64,000 nucleotides of DNA from Elusimicrobium sp. An273. Lineage in GTDB: Bacteria; Elusimicrobiota; Elusimicrobia; Elusimicrobiales; Elusimicrobiaceae. Shown piece by piece: positions 33,769 through 41,368 of the stretch; positions within the stretch are counted from its first letter, which is position 1; every line of letters begins with the position of its first letter. The position numbers were made by a program, and so were the translations under genes. The notes beneath the pieces are model-generated. The model was given only the letters and a program-made list of their open reading frames with translations. It did not search any database and was not told the DNA's origin. The DNA lies in assembly GCF_002159705.1 (NCBI RefSeq), contig NZ_NFJD01000004.1, forward strand, positions 186,001 through 250,000, read 5' to 3'.

Positions 33769-34239
33769 TTATTGAAAATTTAAAATTAAATTACTGTTGC
33801 TGTAGCTGTCTGTAAAAGTAGCTTCTTCCATCCCGGCGTTTTTACAGAGTTCTGCATCGCCCGAACAGGCAATATATTTCAACTCGCCGTCTTGATTGAT
33901 GGCATACAAGTCGTAGCTGCCGTCTGCGCGGCTGGTAAAAATAACCGCCGTGTCGGAACTTAACGAATAAAGCAAAGGAAAGCCAAAATACGATCTTTTG
34001 GTCGTATCTCCCCCCAAAAGTCTGTCAGAGGTATCGGCAATACTGTTTTTGACGTATTGGTTGCCTTGCATCACGTATTTGGCATTTACAAAATCGCTGG
34101 CCGCCCGCAAATTGCTGATTCCTTCCAAGGCGCGGCCGCGCTCCATGGACGAATAGTATTTAGGCAGGGCCACCGTTACCAAAATGCCCACCACCACCAT
34201 TACAATCAATAATTCAATTAAAGTAAAACCTTTTTTCAT
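33769..34239 (-). CDS. type IV pilin-like protein
   Basis: A 156-residue prepilin or pseudopilin. A two-lysine leader MKKG is cut before FTLIELLIVMVVVGILVTVALPKYY, with Glu5 of the mature protein present, so it should be processed by a PilD-type peptidase and methylated. The globular C-terminal part contains a cysteine pair (ACSGDAELCKN, near 126-134) that may form a disulfide loop. GGAGGCGTT is correctly placed for this start. It is a lone gene with no pilus-assembly neighbours. Whether it is a major or minor pilin, or belongs to a secretion or uptake system, is not visible here. Confidence 0.88.
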   Translation of the reverse strand: MKKGFTLIELLIVMVVVGILVTVALPKYYSSMERGRALEGISNLRAASDFVNAKYVMQGNQYVKNSIADTSDRLLGGDTTKRSYFGFPLLYSLSSDTAVIFTSRADGSYDLYAINQDGELKYIACSGDAELCKNAGMEEATFTDSYSNSNLILNFQ

Positions 34240-34348
34240 AACGCCTCCTAAGAGATAGTTTATTATATAAATTTGCCCCTTTGCTGAACAGGCCCATACG
34301 TTTGCGCTTGTAATTTTATAGAATAAAAAAGCCCTTCCCGGCAGCGTT

Positions 34349-35557
34349 ATGAACACGAAACATTTGTTTTGGATTTTATTTCTGTTAAACCTGTTTAATT
34401 ATATAGACCGGCAGGTTCTCTATTCCGTATTTCCGCTGTTGCAAACCGATTTGCACCTAAGCGACTGGCAGCTGGGCACCTTGGCCTCGGTCTTTATGCT
34501 GGTGTATATGTGTTACGCTCCCGTCGTGGGCTATTTTGCGGATCGTTCCCCCCGGCAAAAATGGATTGGCGCCAGTGCGCTTATTTGGAGTGCGGCTACC
34601 CTGGCCTGCGCCACGGCAAGAAACTATTTTTCCTTGTTGTTTACGCGGGGCCTTATTGGCGTGGGAGAAGCCGGGTTTACTACCATTGCCCAGCCCTTTT
34701 TAGCGGAGAACTATCCTAAGAAAAAACGGGCCACCATTTTAGCCGTTTTCGGGCTGGCCATGCCGGCCGGCAGCGCCTTAGGCTACATGTGGGGCGGCGC
34801 CATAGGCTTGCATTGGGGGTGGAGAACCGCCTTTTTGCTGGCCGGAGTTCCGGGGCTGGTGCTGGGGATATTATCCCTGACACATCTAAAAGACATTCGC
34901 CGCGCGCAGCAAACCGCCGCCGAAAAACCCTCCCGGCACGATTATAAAGCGCTGTTTCAAAACAAGCCCTTCCTGTTTATTTGCCTGGCCCATGCCATGA
35001 TTACTTTTATTATTGGCGGCCTTTCTGCCTGGATGCCCACTTACCTGCACCGCTACCTGCAAATGGATGTGGCGCAGGCCGGCACATGGTTTGGGGCGTT
35101 GGTTATTTGCTGCGGCGCGGCCGGAACCTACGCCGGAGGAAAACTGGCCGACAAATGGCTGGAATTTTCGCCCAAGGCTTATTTTTGGGTCATCGGAGTA
35201 TCCTTTCTGGCGTTGCTTCCCCCCGCGTGGCTAGGCATACAAACCAACCGCCCCGCACTGGCGCTCGGCTGTTTTGGGCTGGCTATTATTTGCCTCTTTT
35301 TGCCCACCGGCCCCATTGCCGCCGCGTTGGTGGCGTCCACCCGCAACAAAGTGCACGCCATGGCTTTTGCCGTAAATATCTTTATCATCCACGCACTGGG
35401 GGATGCGCTGTCCCCCATGCTTTTGGGGCATGCCTCGGATCTGTGGAATTTAAAAATTGCCGTTTTACTGTGCTCTTTGGCGGCGGTGCCCGGCCTGGTG
35501 TTTACGTGGATGGCCGCCAGCTTTGAGCGACGCCTGCCCGAGCCGCCGCTTCCTTAA
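34349..35557 (+). CDS. major facilitator superfamily transporter
   Basis: A 402-residue inner-membrane transporter with about 12 helices. LFNYIDRQVLYSV in helix 1, GYFADRSPRQKW in the helix 2-3 loop and FTRGLIGVGEAGFTT in helix 4 are typical of the Spinster-like MFS group. The halves are joined by a charged loop (about 185-205), and AYAGGKLADKWLE marks the repeat of the loop motif in the second half. The substrate is unknown. The ATG lacks an obvious ribosome binding site. The gene diverges from the pilin gene, and a TATAGAAT-like box is about 25 bases before the start. Confidence 0.88.
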   Translation: MNTKHLFWILFLLNLFNYIDRQVLYSVFPLLQTDLHLSDWQLGTLASVFMLVYMCYAPVVGYFADRSPRQKWIGASALIWSAATLACATARNYFSLLFTRGLIGVGEAGFTTIAQPFLAENYPKKKRATILAVFGLAMPAGSALGYMWGGAIGLHWGWRTAFLLAGVPGLVLGILSLTHLKDIRRAQQTAAEKPSRHDYKALFQNKPFLFICLAHAMITFIIGGLSAWMPTYLHRYLQMDVAQAGTWFGALVICCGAAGTYAGGKLADKWLEFSPKAYFWVIGVSFLALLPPAWLGIQTNRPALALGCFGLAIICLFLPTGPIAAALVASTRNKVHAMAFAVNIFIIHALGDALSPMLLGHASDLWNLKIAVLLCSLAAVPGLVFTWMAASFERRLPEPPLP

Positions 35558-35584
35558 CTAAGACCTCTTTCATTAGAAAACAAA

Positions 35585-35611
35585 AAAGGGAAGGATAAAC
35601 TCCTTTCCTTT
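35585..35611. terminator. probable bidirectional terminator
   Basis: AAAGGGAAGGA and TCCTTTCCTTT pair (one G-T wobble) around TAAAC between two convergent genes. The stem is A/T-flanked but GC-poor. Confidence 0.5.
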
Positions 35612-35639
35612 CTGTATACGGAGCAAAAGGCAAAACAGA

Positions 35640-36749
35640 TTAATGTTTGCTATGCGGCGTAAGCGCGGCGCGCCCATGCAGCTGCATATAATTGTACAGG
35701 GCGTTTGCAATACGGGCGCCGCCGTTATCTGCACGAAAGCCGACCGAGGATATAAATCCGTCCGCTCCGTGTTCAAACAAATCTTCCGCCGGCACCTCAT
35801 CGTCCATCAAGGCGCTGTTTACCAAAATGACGGTCTCTTTATCCCCCTCCATGCGCAGGCGGTCTATCATAAAAACGCTGATTCCGTCTTCCAACACGTA
35901 ATCCATTAAAATCACGTCGTATTTTACTTCTTTTGTCCACTCCATTAATTTGGTAAGCGAGTCAAATACCGCCACCCGGCTGCCGGGCCCGAAGAAACCT
36001 TGGGCATTCCAATTACGCGCCCATTCTAAAATTTCCGGATCGTCATTAAGCACGGCAATCGTCATCGCCGGCAGCTGCGCCGCCATTTGGCGGGCCTGGG
36101 TAAATCCTTCCGAGCCGGGAGAAGTGTTTTTCATAGTTAAAGAAGTTCCGTTTGCATCTTTCAATAAAAACTTATTTACATCAAACGAATTTTCCGCACG
36201 CAGCCGCTCCGGCATGGAGATTTTGCCCGAGGCACCAGACCACGCATAGGTCGGCTTTATGGCGTTCATTACCCGTTCAATGTATAATTTGCCAAAATGC
36301 ACGCCCGGATCCCGCGCGCCCACAATGCGTTCCATCCGCTGCAGGGCTTCTTTGCCCTCACGTGCATATTCCCAGCGGGCATTGGCTTCGGCCGCGCTGA
36401 TCTTTTGCGGCTCAAGCAATTGGTAACGAAGAAAAATATCCATTTCTTTTTTGACTTCTAAAAATTTATTTAAATTTTCGCGGTATTGCTCGGATTTGCG
36501 CAGGCTTTCCTCTATGCCGTGTGCCACCAAACTGCTGCGGATTGCCTCCGGCGTTTTAAACTGGGTAATGGCAAGCGGAACGGGATTAGCAAAAAACTCC
36601 CGGGCGGCAATTTGCGAAAACTTGCTTCCGTGGGACACTACACCCGTCCGAATGGCCTGCATCGCAGTGGTATAACGGTTTTGTGCCCGGCTCTCCCCCG
36701 CCAGCAATAGAAAACAAAAAAAGAATAAAACAACCGGCATTTTTTTCAT
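35640..36749 (-). CDS. exported protein with C-terminal receiver domain
   Basis: A 369-residue protein. A standard signal peptide (MKKMPVVLFFFCFLLLAG, cut near SRA|Q, residue 22) is followed by about 200 mostly helical residues without a known domain. From about residue 229 to 352 there is a clear CheY-like receiver: IAVLNDDPEIL with the acid pair 236-237, YDVILMDYVLEDGISV with the phospho-acceptor Asp283, ILVNS with Ser312, and GADGFISS. The conserved lysine of the last motif is Ser335. Receivers normally work in the cytoplasm, so export is unusual. GGAGGAAAT fits the start. It is a single-gene unit upstream of nothing obviously related. Confidence 0.82.
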   Translation of the reverse strand: MKKMPVVLFFFCFLLLAGESRAQNRYTTAMQAIRTGVVSHGSKFSQIAAREFFANPVPLAITQFKTPEAIRSSLVAHGIEESLRKSEQYRENLNKFLEVKKEMDIFLRYQLLEPQKISAAEANARWEYAREGKEALQRMERIVGARDPGVHFGKLYIERVMNAIKPTYAWSGASGKISMPERLRAENSFDVNKFLLKDANGTSLTMKNTSPGSEGFTQARQMAAQLPAMTIAVLNDDPEILEWARNWNAQGFFGPGSRVAVFDSLTKLMEWTKEVKYDVILMDYVLEDGISVFMIDRLRMEGDKETVILVNSALMDDEVPAEDLFEHGADGFISSVGFRADNGGARIANALYNYMQLHGRAALTPHSKH

Positions 36750-36853
36750 GCAAATTTCCTCCTGCCAGGAATTACTTATAAATTAACTCTTTATCCAAAC
36801 GGGCACAAGGGAAAAAAGACCTACTTGTTTGATAGGCCTATAAGTACATAAAA

Positions 36854-36882
36854 ATTCCCCGGGCTCTTCACTCCCGGGGAAT
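36854..36882 (-). terminator. terminator hairpin, repeat unit 1
   Basis: ATTCCCCGGG and CCCGGGGAAT form a ten-base stem, followed by TTTT on the minus strand; an extra copy of the korC terminator. Confidence 0.75.
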
Positions 36883-36959
36883 AAATTTTGCACTTCTTGC
36901 GTCTATTTATTTCACTGCGTCGTATCCGGCCTGCAGCGCTTTTTTCACGAGGCATTAAA

Positions 36960-36988
36960 ATTCCCCGGGCTCTTCGCTCCCGGGGAAT
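36960..36988 (-). terminator. terminator hairpin, repeat unit 2
   Basis: Same stem ATTCCCCGGG / CCCGGGGAAT as in units 1 and 3. Confidence 0.75.
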
Positions 36989-37065
36989 AAATTTTGCACT
37001 TCTTGCATCTATTTATTTTACTGCGTCGTATCCGGCCTGCAGCGCTTTTTTCACGAGGCATTAAA

Positions 37066-37094
37066 ATTCCCCGGGCTCTTCGCTCCCGGGGAAT
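37066..37094 (-). terminator. korC terminator, repeat unit 3
   Basis: The original terminator of the kor operon, 25 bases after the korC stop, with the same ten-base stem and TTTT. Confidence 0.85.
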
Positions 37095-37118
37095 AAATTT
37101 TGCACTTCTTGCGTCTAT

Positions 37119-37655
37119 TTATTTCACTGCGTCGTATCCGGCCTGCAGCGCTTTTTTGTTCAGCTCCAGCATTTCCGGTTTGGCGCGCTTATACACTTTT
37201 TTCATCGCATGCTCTACGCTTGTCAGCGTAACGGCACCCGTTTTTTTAATAAACGCACCCAACGCCACCAGGTTGGCAATACGATCCATCCCCAATTCTT
37301 CCGCAATTTTATTGCACGGCACGCACACCACGGTAATATCGGTGCGGGTGGGGCGGGAGTTGATAAGCGAGCTGTTGATAATCATCAGTCCGCCTTTTTT
37401 GAGCAAGGGCTCAAATTTAGGAAGCGACGGCTCGTTCATAATAATTACCGTATCGGGGGCCGATACAATAGGCGTATAGACTTCCCCGTCCGATATCACC
37501 ACCGAGCAGTTGGCCGTTCCGCCGCGCATTTCCGGCCCGTAAGAAGGCAGCCAGCTGGCGTTTTTCTTGTCTTCCACGCCGGCTTGCGCGAGGAGAATCC
37601 CCGCCGAAATCACGCCTTGTCCGCCGAAACCGGCAATTCTGATTCCTTGATACAT
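37119..37655 (-). CDS. korC: 2-oxoacid:ferredoxin oxidoreductase subunit gamma
   Basis: A 178-residue subunit with the family start IRIAGFGGQGVISAG and the conserved SYGPEMRGGTANCSVVIS stretch. It joins KorA, KorB and the ferredoxin-like KorD in the complex that oxidatively decarboxylates 2-oxoacids to acyl-CoA and reduces ferredoxin. It shares a base with the korB stop, so it is the last gene of the operon. Its final 13 codons and terminator have been copied twice downstream in a tandem repeat, without disturbing this gene. Confidence 0.92.
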   Translation of the reverse strand: MYQGIRIAGFGGQGVISAGILLAQAGVEDKKNASWLPSYGPEMRGGTANCSVVISDGEVYTPIVSAPDTVIIMNEPSLPKFEPLLKKGGLMIINSSLINSRPTRTDITVVCVPCNKIAEELGMDRIANLVALGAFIKKTGAVTLTSVEHAMKKVYKRAKPEMLELNKKALQAGYDAVK

Positions 37656-38398
37656 TATTTGCCTCCCTCGTCTTTAAAGACGCCCAGCGGATACTGCGGA
37701 ATCATCTTCGTCCGCACAAATTCTAACGACTGCGGCACGCTGGCATACCAGTTGGTCGGGCATTGCGAAATCACTTCCACCATCGAAAAGCCCACGCCAT
37801 TCACCTGGTTTTCAAAGGCTTTTTTAATGGCTTTCTTGGCCTGCATCACGTGCTGGGGCGAATCCACCGCCACCCGCTCCAGGTATTTGGCGCCGGTAAT
37901 CTGCGCGAGCATTTCGCACATATTAATCGGCCAGCCCTGCAATTTTGGGTCACGCCCTTTGGGGGCCGTGGTGGCTACTTGGCCCACCAGCGTGGTGGGA
38001 GCCATTTGGCCGCCGGTCATACCGTAAATGGCGTTGTTGATGAAAATAACGGTAATGTTTTCACTGCGCACCGCAGCGTGAACGATTTCCGCCATGCCGA
38101 TGGAAGCCAAGTCCCCGTCGCCCTGATACGAGAAAACAATCGCTTCGGGTTTGGAGCGCTTGATGCCGGTGGCAATGGCCGGGCCGCGCCCGTGCGCGCC
38201 CTGCACCATATCACAGGCAAAATAAGAGTCCGCAAACACCGCGCATCCCACCGGGGCTACCCCGATCACGCGGTCTGCAATTTTCAATTCATCAAAAGTT
38301 TCCCCCATCAAACGATGGACAATTCCGTGCCCGCAGCCCGGGCAGTAATGCATGGGCAAATCGGTTAAGCTGGCCGGTTTTTTGGCGATAATAGTCAT
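37655..38398 (-). CDS. korB: 2-oxoacid:ferredoxin oxidoreductase subunit beta (TPP-binding)
   Basis: A 247-residue thiamine-diphosphate subunit. It carries the iron-sulfur/TPP start HYCPGCGHGIVHRL (Cys19, Cys22 region) and the TPP motif GDGDLASIGMAEIVHAA followed by IFINN. With the alpha subunit it forms the active site. The four-gene set D-A-B-C with separate alpha and beta corresponds to 2-oxoglutarate or branched-chain 2-oxoacid (VOR) enzymes; the substrate cannot be fixed from sequence reading. It begins one base after the korA stop. Confidence 0.93.
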   Translation of the reverse strand: MTIIAKKPASLTDLPMHYCPGCGHGIVHRLMGETFDELKIADRVIGVAPVGCAVFADSYFACDMVQGAHGRGPAIATGIKRSKPEAIVFSYQGDGDLASIGMAEIVHAAVRSENITVIFINNAIYGMTGGQMAPTTLVGQVATTAPKGRDPKLQGWPINMCEMLAQITGAKYLERVAVDSPQHVMQAKKAIKKAFENQVNGVGFSMVEVISQCPTNWYASVPQSLEFVRTKMIPQYPLGVFKDEGGK

Positions 38399-38399
38399 C

Positions 38400-39563
38400 T
38401 TATTTGCCTCCTTTCAAATCGCCCTGCATGCCAAGCGACGTATCGCGCTTGCATTCATAGCTAAAGCCTGCGGCGTGTTCCTGCAAGTCAAACAGGCCTT
38501 CTTTGCCGCCGTTTAAAATAGAGCGAACGGCCGTAAGGATGGTGTTGCCGTCCGGCTGGCCGCCGGCAGGATAAGCGTTTAAATAAACCGGCGTTTTACC
38601 GTTGACGGCCAGTTTGATATCCTGCACCAGTTGGCCCAAGCTCTGCTCCACCGAGAGCACCCCTTTGGCCTTGGCCGCCAATTCCGCCAAGCGTTTGGAC
38701 GGGAAGGGCCACAGCGTAATCGGGCGGAACAAGCCCACCTTTAACCCTTCTTCTTTGGCTTTGTTGACCGCTTCCAAGCATGCACGGGACGAAAGGCCGT
38801 AGGCCACCAATAACACATCGCAGTCTTCGGCGTCGCGTTCTTCCCAGCGGGCTTCCGTTTTTTCAATCAGGCCGTAGCGTTTGGCGCGTTCCACCACATC
38901 GGCGATTAAATTATCGCCTTTGTAGGAAAACACATTGTTTTTCTTGCGGCCGTTTTTGTGGATATCCACCGCCCAGTCAAATTTGCCCAGTTTGTTGGGG
39001 TCAATCGGATCAAAATTAAACGACATGCTCTCCATCATCTGCCCCAAAATGCCGTCCGCCAAAATCATACAAGGCATCCGATACTTTTCGGCCAGTTCAA
39101 ACCCCAATTTGGGGAAATTGCCCAGCTCTTCCACCGAGTTCGGCGCCAGCACAATCACGTGATAATCCCCGTTGCCGCCCCCGCGCGTGGCCTGGAAATA
39201 ATCCCCCTGCGAGCCGGAGATGCTGCCCAGCCCCGGGCCGCCGCGCATTACGTTTACAATCAGGCACGGCAAATCCGCACTGGCCAAATAGGTAATACCT
39301 TCCTGCTTAAGGCTGATGCCCGGCGAGGAAGAAGACGTCATGCTGCGCGTCCCCGTAGAAGCGGCGCCGTACACCATATTGATGGCGGCCACTTCGCTTT
39401 CGGCCTGCACAAACGCACCGCCCGCATCGGCCATATAGGCCGACATGTATTCCGGCACTTCGTTTTGCGGAGTAATCGGATAACCGGCAAAAAAGCGCGC
39501 CCCGGCGCGGATAGCGCCTTCGGCCAACGCTTCATTGCCTTTTCGTAATGTTTTTTCGGTCAT
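38400..39563 (-). CDS. korA: 2-oxoacid:ferredoxin oxidoreductase subunit alpha
   Basis: A 387-residue subunit that contains the pyrimidine-binding and transketolase C-like domains. The motif FFAGYPITPQNEVPEYM with the conserved GYPITPxxE is at about residues 24-40, QAESEVAAINMVYGAASTGTRSMTSSSSPG follows in two adjoining stretches, and LLVAYGLSSRACLEAV marks the C-terminal domain. It is the second gene of korDABC, 19 bases after the ferredoxin gene, with AAGGA before the ATG. In this organism it most likely serves amino-acid or pyruvate-derived 2-oxoacid fermentation. Confidence 0.93.
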   Translation of the reverse strand: MTEKTLRKGNEALAEGAIRAGARFFAGYPITPQNEVPEYMSAYMADAGGAFVQAESEVAAINMVYGAASTGTRSMTSSSSPGISLKQEGITYLASADLPCLIVNVMRGGPGLGSISGSQGDYFQATRGGGNGDYHVIVLAPNSVEELGNFPKLGFELAEKYRMPCMILADGILGQMMESMSFNFDPIDPNKLGKFDWAVDIHKNGRKKNNVFSYKGDNLIADVVERAKRYGLIEKTEARWEERDAEDCDVLLVAYGLSSRACLEAVNKAKEEGLKVGLFRPITLWPFPSKRLAELAAKAKGVLSVEQSLGQLVQDIKLAVNGKTPVYLNAYPAGGQPDGNTILTAVRSILNGGKEGLFDLQEHAAGFSYECKRDTSLGMQGDLKGGK

Positions 39564-39582
39564 AGTTAAAATCCTTAAATTG

Positions 39583-39789
39583 TCAGTCTTTAATTACCGT
39601 AATGGCAATATCGGGGCACATCATGTAGCACATGGCGCAGCCAATGCAATTTTCCGGGTGTTCCATTTCCGCCGGAAAATACCCTTTTTTGCTAATGGTT
39701 TTGGATTTGCCCAAACATTTTTTGGGGCAGGCGTTGACGCATAAATAGCAAGCTTTGCATTTGTTGGCGTCTACTTCAATTCTTGGCAT
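39583..39789 (-). CDS. korD: 2x[4Fe-4S] ferredoxin-like subunit (KorD type)
   Basis: A 68-residue protein with two full cluster motifs, CKACYLCVNACP (about 11-22) and CIGCAMCYMMCP (about 47-58), and little else. It is the electron-transfer subunit of the 2-oxoacid oxidoreductase and heads the operon. The start MPRIEVD has AGGAGAAC at the right distance; an upstream extension of 43 codons would run into the divergent promoter region and does not resemble the family. Confidence 0.92.
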   Translation of the reverse strand: MPRIEVDANKCKACYLCVNACPKKCLGKSKTISKKGYFPAEMEHPENCIGCAMCYMMCPDIAITVIKD

Positions 39790-39884
39790 AGTTCTCCTGT
39801 GGGCCCGGGGATATACCCGTAAAAACCCATACATAAAGTATATTTCTTTTGCATACGAATGCGCAATAATCAAATTGCTTTTGC

Positions 39885-39890
39885 TACAAT
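39885..39890 (+). promoter_or_regulatory. -10 box TACAAT exactly six bases before the msrC ATG
   Basis: TACAAT, ACCCGT and ATG leave no room for a leader, and no ribosome binding site exists. The arrangement is the same as at 51257. Confidence 0.5.
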
Positions 39891-39896
39891 ACCCGT

Positions 39897-40367
39897 ATGA
39901 CCGCTGTTTCCAAAACACAACTATACCACGATTTATTGCGCCAGGCCCAAGCTTTGCTGGAAATAGAGCGCGACCCCGTAGCCAATATGGCCAATTTGGC
40001 GGCCGTGCTATATAACGGGCTGCCCCAGATTAACTGGGCTGGATTTTACGTGCTAAAAGAAAATGTGCTGGTGCTGGGCCCGTTTCAGGGAAAACCGGCC
40101 TGCGTGCGCATTGCCTTGGGAAAAGGCGTATGCGGAACGGCCGCGCAAACGCAGGGAATCCAATGCGTGGCGGATGTGCACGCGTTTGCGGGGCACATTG
40201 CCTGCGACAGCGCTTCCCGCAGCGAAGTGGTGCTCCCTGTCTTTAAAAACAAAAGCCTTTGGGGCGTATTGGATATAGACGCACCCGTCCAAGCGCGGTT
40301 TGACGAAGAAGACTGCAAAAATCTGGCAGAAATAGTGCGCTTGTTTGAGCAAAACAGCGCGTTATAA
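39897..40367 (+). CDS. msrC: free methionine-(R)-sulfoxide reductase (GAF domain)
   Basis: A 156-residue single-GAF enzyme that reduces free Met-R-sulfoxide in the cytoplasm. The three redox cysteines are present with family spacing: Cys69 (GKPACVRI), Cys79 (GKGVCGTAA) and Cys103 (GHIACDS), 10 and 24 residues apart as in the E. coli enzyme. WAGFYVLKENVLVLGPFQG matches the family core. For an anaerobe it is an oxidative-stress repair enzyme. It diverges from the kor operon and seems to be translated from a leaderless mRNA. Confidence 0.93.
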   Translation: MTAVSKTQLYHDLLRQAQALLEIERDPVANMANLAAVLYNGLPQINWAGFYVLKENVLVLGPFQGKPACVRIALGKGVCGTAAQTQGIQCVADVHAFAGHIACDSASRSEVVLPVFKNKSLWGVLDIDAPVQARFDEEDCKNLAEIVRLFEQNSAL

Positions 40368-40398
40368 CCGATTTTCCCGTCGGTAATTGCAATTTTAT

Positions 40399-40426
40399 TG
40401 CCGAAGGTTTTTAAATTTTGTATGAT
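40399..40426 (+). promoter_or_regulatory. tRNA-Phe promoter
   Basis: TTGCCG, a 16-base spacer and TATGAT end eleven bases before the tRNA. GATAAT three bases later is an alternative -10. Confidence 0.55.
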
Positions 40427-40437
40427 AATTAGGTAAT

Positions 40438-40509
40438 GCCGAGGTAGCTCAGTGGTAGAGCACCGGTCTGAAAAACCGGGTGTCGACAGTTCGATCCTGT
40501 CCCTCGGCA
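40438..40509 (+). tRNA. tRNA-Phe (anticodon GAA)
   Basis: The 72-base gene folds normally: acceptor GCCGAGG/CCTCGGC with discriminator A, D arm GCTCAGTGGTAGAGC, anticodon stem CCGGT/ACCGG with loop CTGAAAA (anticodon GAA), and T arm GACAGTTCGATCCTGTC. The 3' CCA is not encoded. Confidence 0.95.
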
Positions 40510-40535
40510 TTTCTTTTTTTGATTTGAAACCGATT

Positions 40536-40563
40536 AAAAACCCCGCCGAAAAGCGGGGTTTTT
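40536..40563. terminator. bidirectional Rho-independent terminator
   Basis: AAAAACCCCGC and GCGGGGTTTTT pair around CGAAAA between tRNA-Phe and the converging exported-protein gene. Confidence 0.87.
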
Positions 40564-40565
40564 GT

Positions 40566-41249
40566 TTATTTCGTAAAAGCGCTTACCAACGAGTTGCGCA
40601 CATACTGGCGGGCTAATTCCCGGCGCGCTTTGGAAAGCCCGGCCGAAGCATAGGAAAACAGCAAATTATACATCCGCGGCATATTCCCCATTTGATAGGT
40701 GGTTTGCAGCATTTTTTGCTGTTCCGAAGAAAGGCGGGCCGCCGCCGGATTGGCGTGGTAGATTTTTAAATACAGCAAATAGGACGTCATCATTTCTTCC
40801 AGGGCTTCATCTTCTTGAAACAGCCGGAGCAAATACTCATCGGTTAAGTTTACCGCATTGTCCGGATAGGCTTTTAAAAATTCCAGCAGTAATTTTTTAT
40901 TGGCGGTTAATTTCTTTAAATTTTCCAGCGGCAGCGTATTAAACGTAACAAACGGCACCGTTTGGCTTTTTTGCAGTTCCTGGCGCAGTTCTTTTCTGAA
41001 TTGGCTGATTTCCTGCCGTCTTAAATCCGGAAAATTTTGATACAGCTGTTGGCGGATTTCCCGCGCTTCTTTCGTCTTATACATGGCCATCAGTTTAGGC
41101 GCCATCGGATGTTCCGTTTCCCACGCCAGCAACTCCTGCCGCTGGGCCACCAATTGCTTATAGGTGGCTTCTCGGGTGGTTTTGTCTCCGGCGAAACCGG
41201 CCGTAAACATCAAGATAAAAGCAACGAATAAAAAAGAAACTTTACGCAT
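40566..41249 (-). CDS. exported helical protein of unknown function
   Basis: A 227-residue protein with a signal peptide (MRKVSFLFVAFILMFTAGFAG, cut about residue 21) and an almost wholly helical, Gln/Leu/Lys-rich mature part (for example ISQFRKELRQELQKSQ, and SEQQKMLQTTYQMGN). It has no cysteines in the mature region and no recognised domain. GAGGAGGAATGT gives an excellent ribosome binding site for this start. It stands alone between a terminator on either side. Its style, a signal peptide followed by a helical domain, resembles the N-terminal part of the exported receiver protein at 35640, but I cannot show homology by eye. Confidence 0.8.
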   Translation of the reverse strand: MRKVSFLFVAFILMFTAGFAGDKTTREATYKQLVAQRQELLAWETEHPMAPKLMAMYKTKEAREIRQQLYQNFPDLRRQEISQFRKELRQELQKSQTVPFVTFNTLPLENLKKLTANKKLLLEFLKAYPDNAVNLTDEYLLRLFQEDEALEEMMTSYLLYLKIYHANPAAARLSSEQQKMLQTTYQMGNMPRMYNLLFSYASAGLSKARRELARQYVRNSLVSAFTK

Positions 41250-41320
41250 ACATTCCTCCTCTTGCAACGACCTTCTTCCACCATTATGCAATAATTGCCC
41301 CTTCTGAAACAATTCCCCAC

Positions 41321-41351
41321 AAAAAAACCCGGCCGCAAAGCCGGGTTTTTT
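41321..41351 (-). terminator. Rho-independent terminator of the rRNA methyltransferase operon
   Basis: AAAAACCCGGC and GCCGGGTTTTTTT pair around CGCAAA and end the long minus-strand gene run that starts near gcvT. Confidence 0.87.
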
Positions 41352-41368
41352 AAAATGTGTCGGAAGTG

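Larger units (their letters stand above)
36851..37157 (-). repeat. 106-bp tandem repeat, 2.9 copies, made of korC tail plus terminator
   Basis: Units begin at 36851, 36957 and 37063. Each holds, in minus-strand order, the last 13 codons of korC (the third unit is the real gene end), about 20 bases, and a hairpin terminator. Units 1 and 2 also carry an 11-base junction absent from the intact gene. Units differ at only a few positions (for example TTCACT/TTCGCT). This 369-base stretch between the receiver gene and korC holds nothing else. Confidence 0.9.

Noticed and set aside
36950-37060. Small open frame starting in the repeat junction on the minus strand (MPREKSAAG...)
   Set aside because: The period of 106 bases is not a multiple of three, the frame crosses a terminator hairpin and there is no ribosome binding site.
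36851-37157. Possible CRISPR array from three regularly spaced repeats
   Set aside because: Units are 106 bases and contiguous with no variable spacers; they derive from the korC end.
40085-40510. Minus-strand open frame across tRNA-Phe and msrC
   Set aside because: It overlaps a clear tRNA gene and a conserved enzyme gene.
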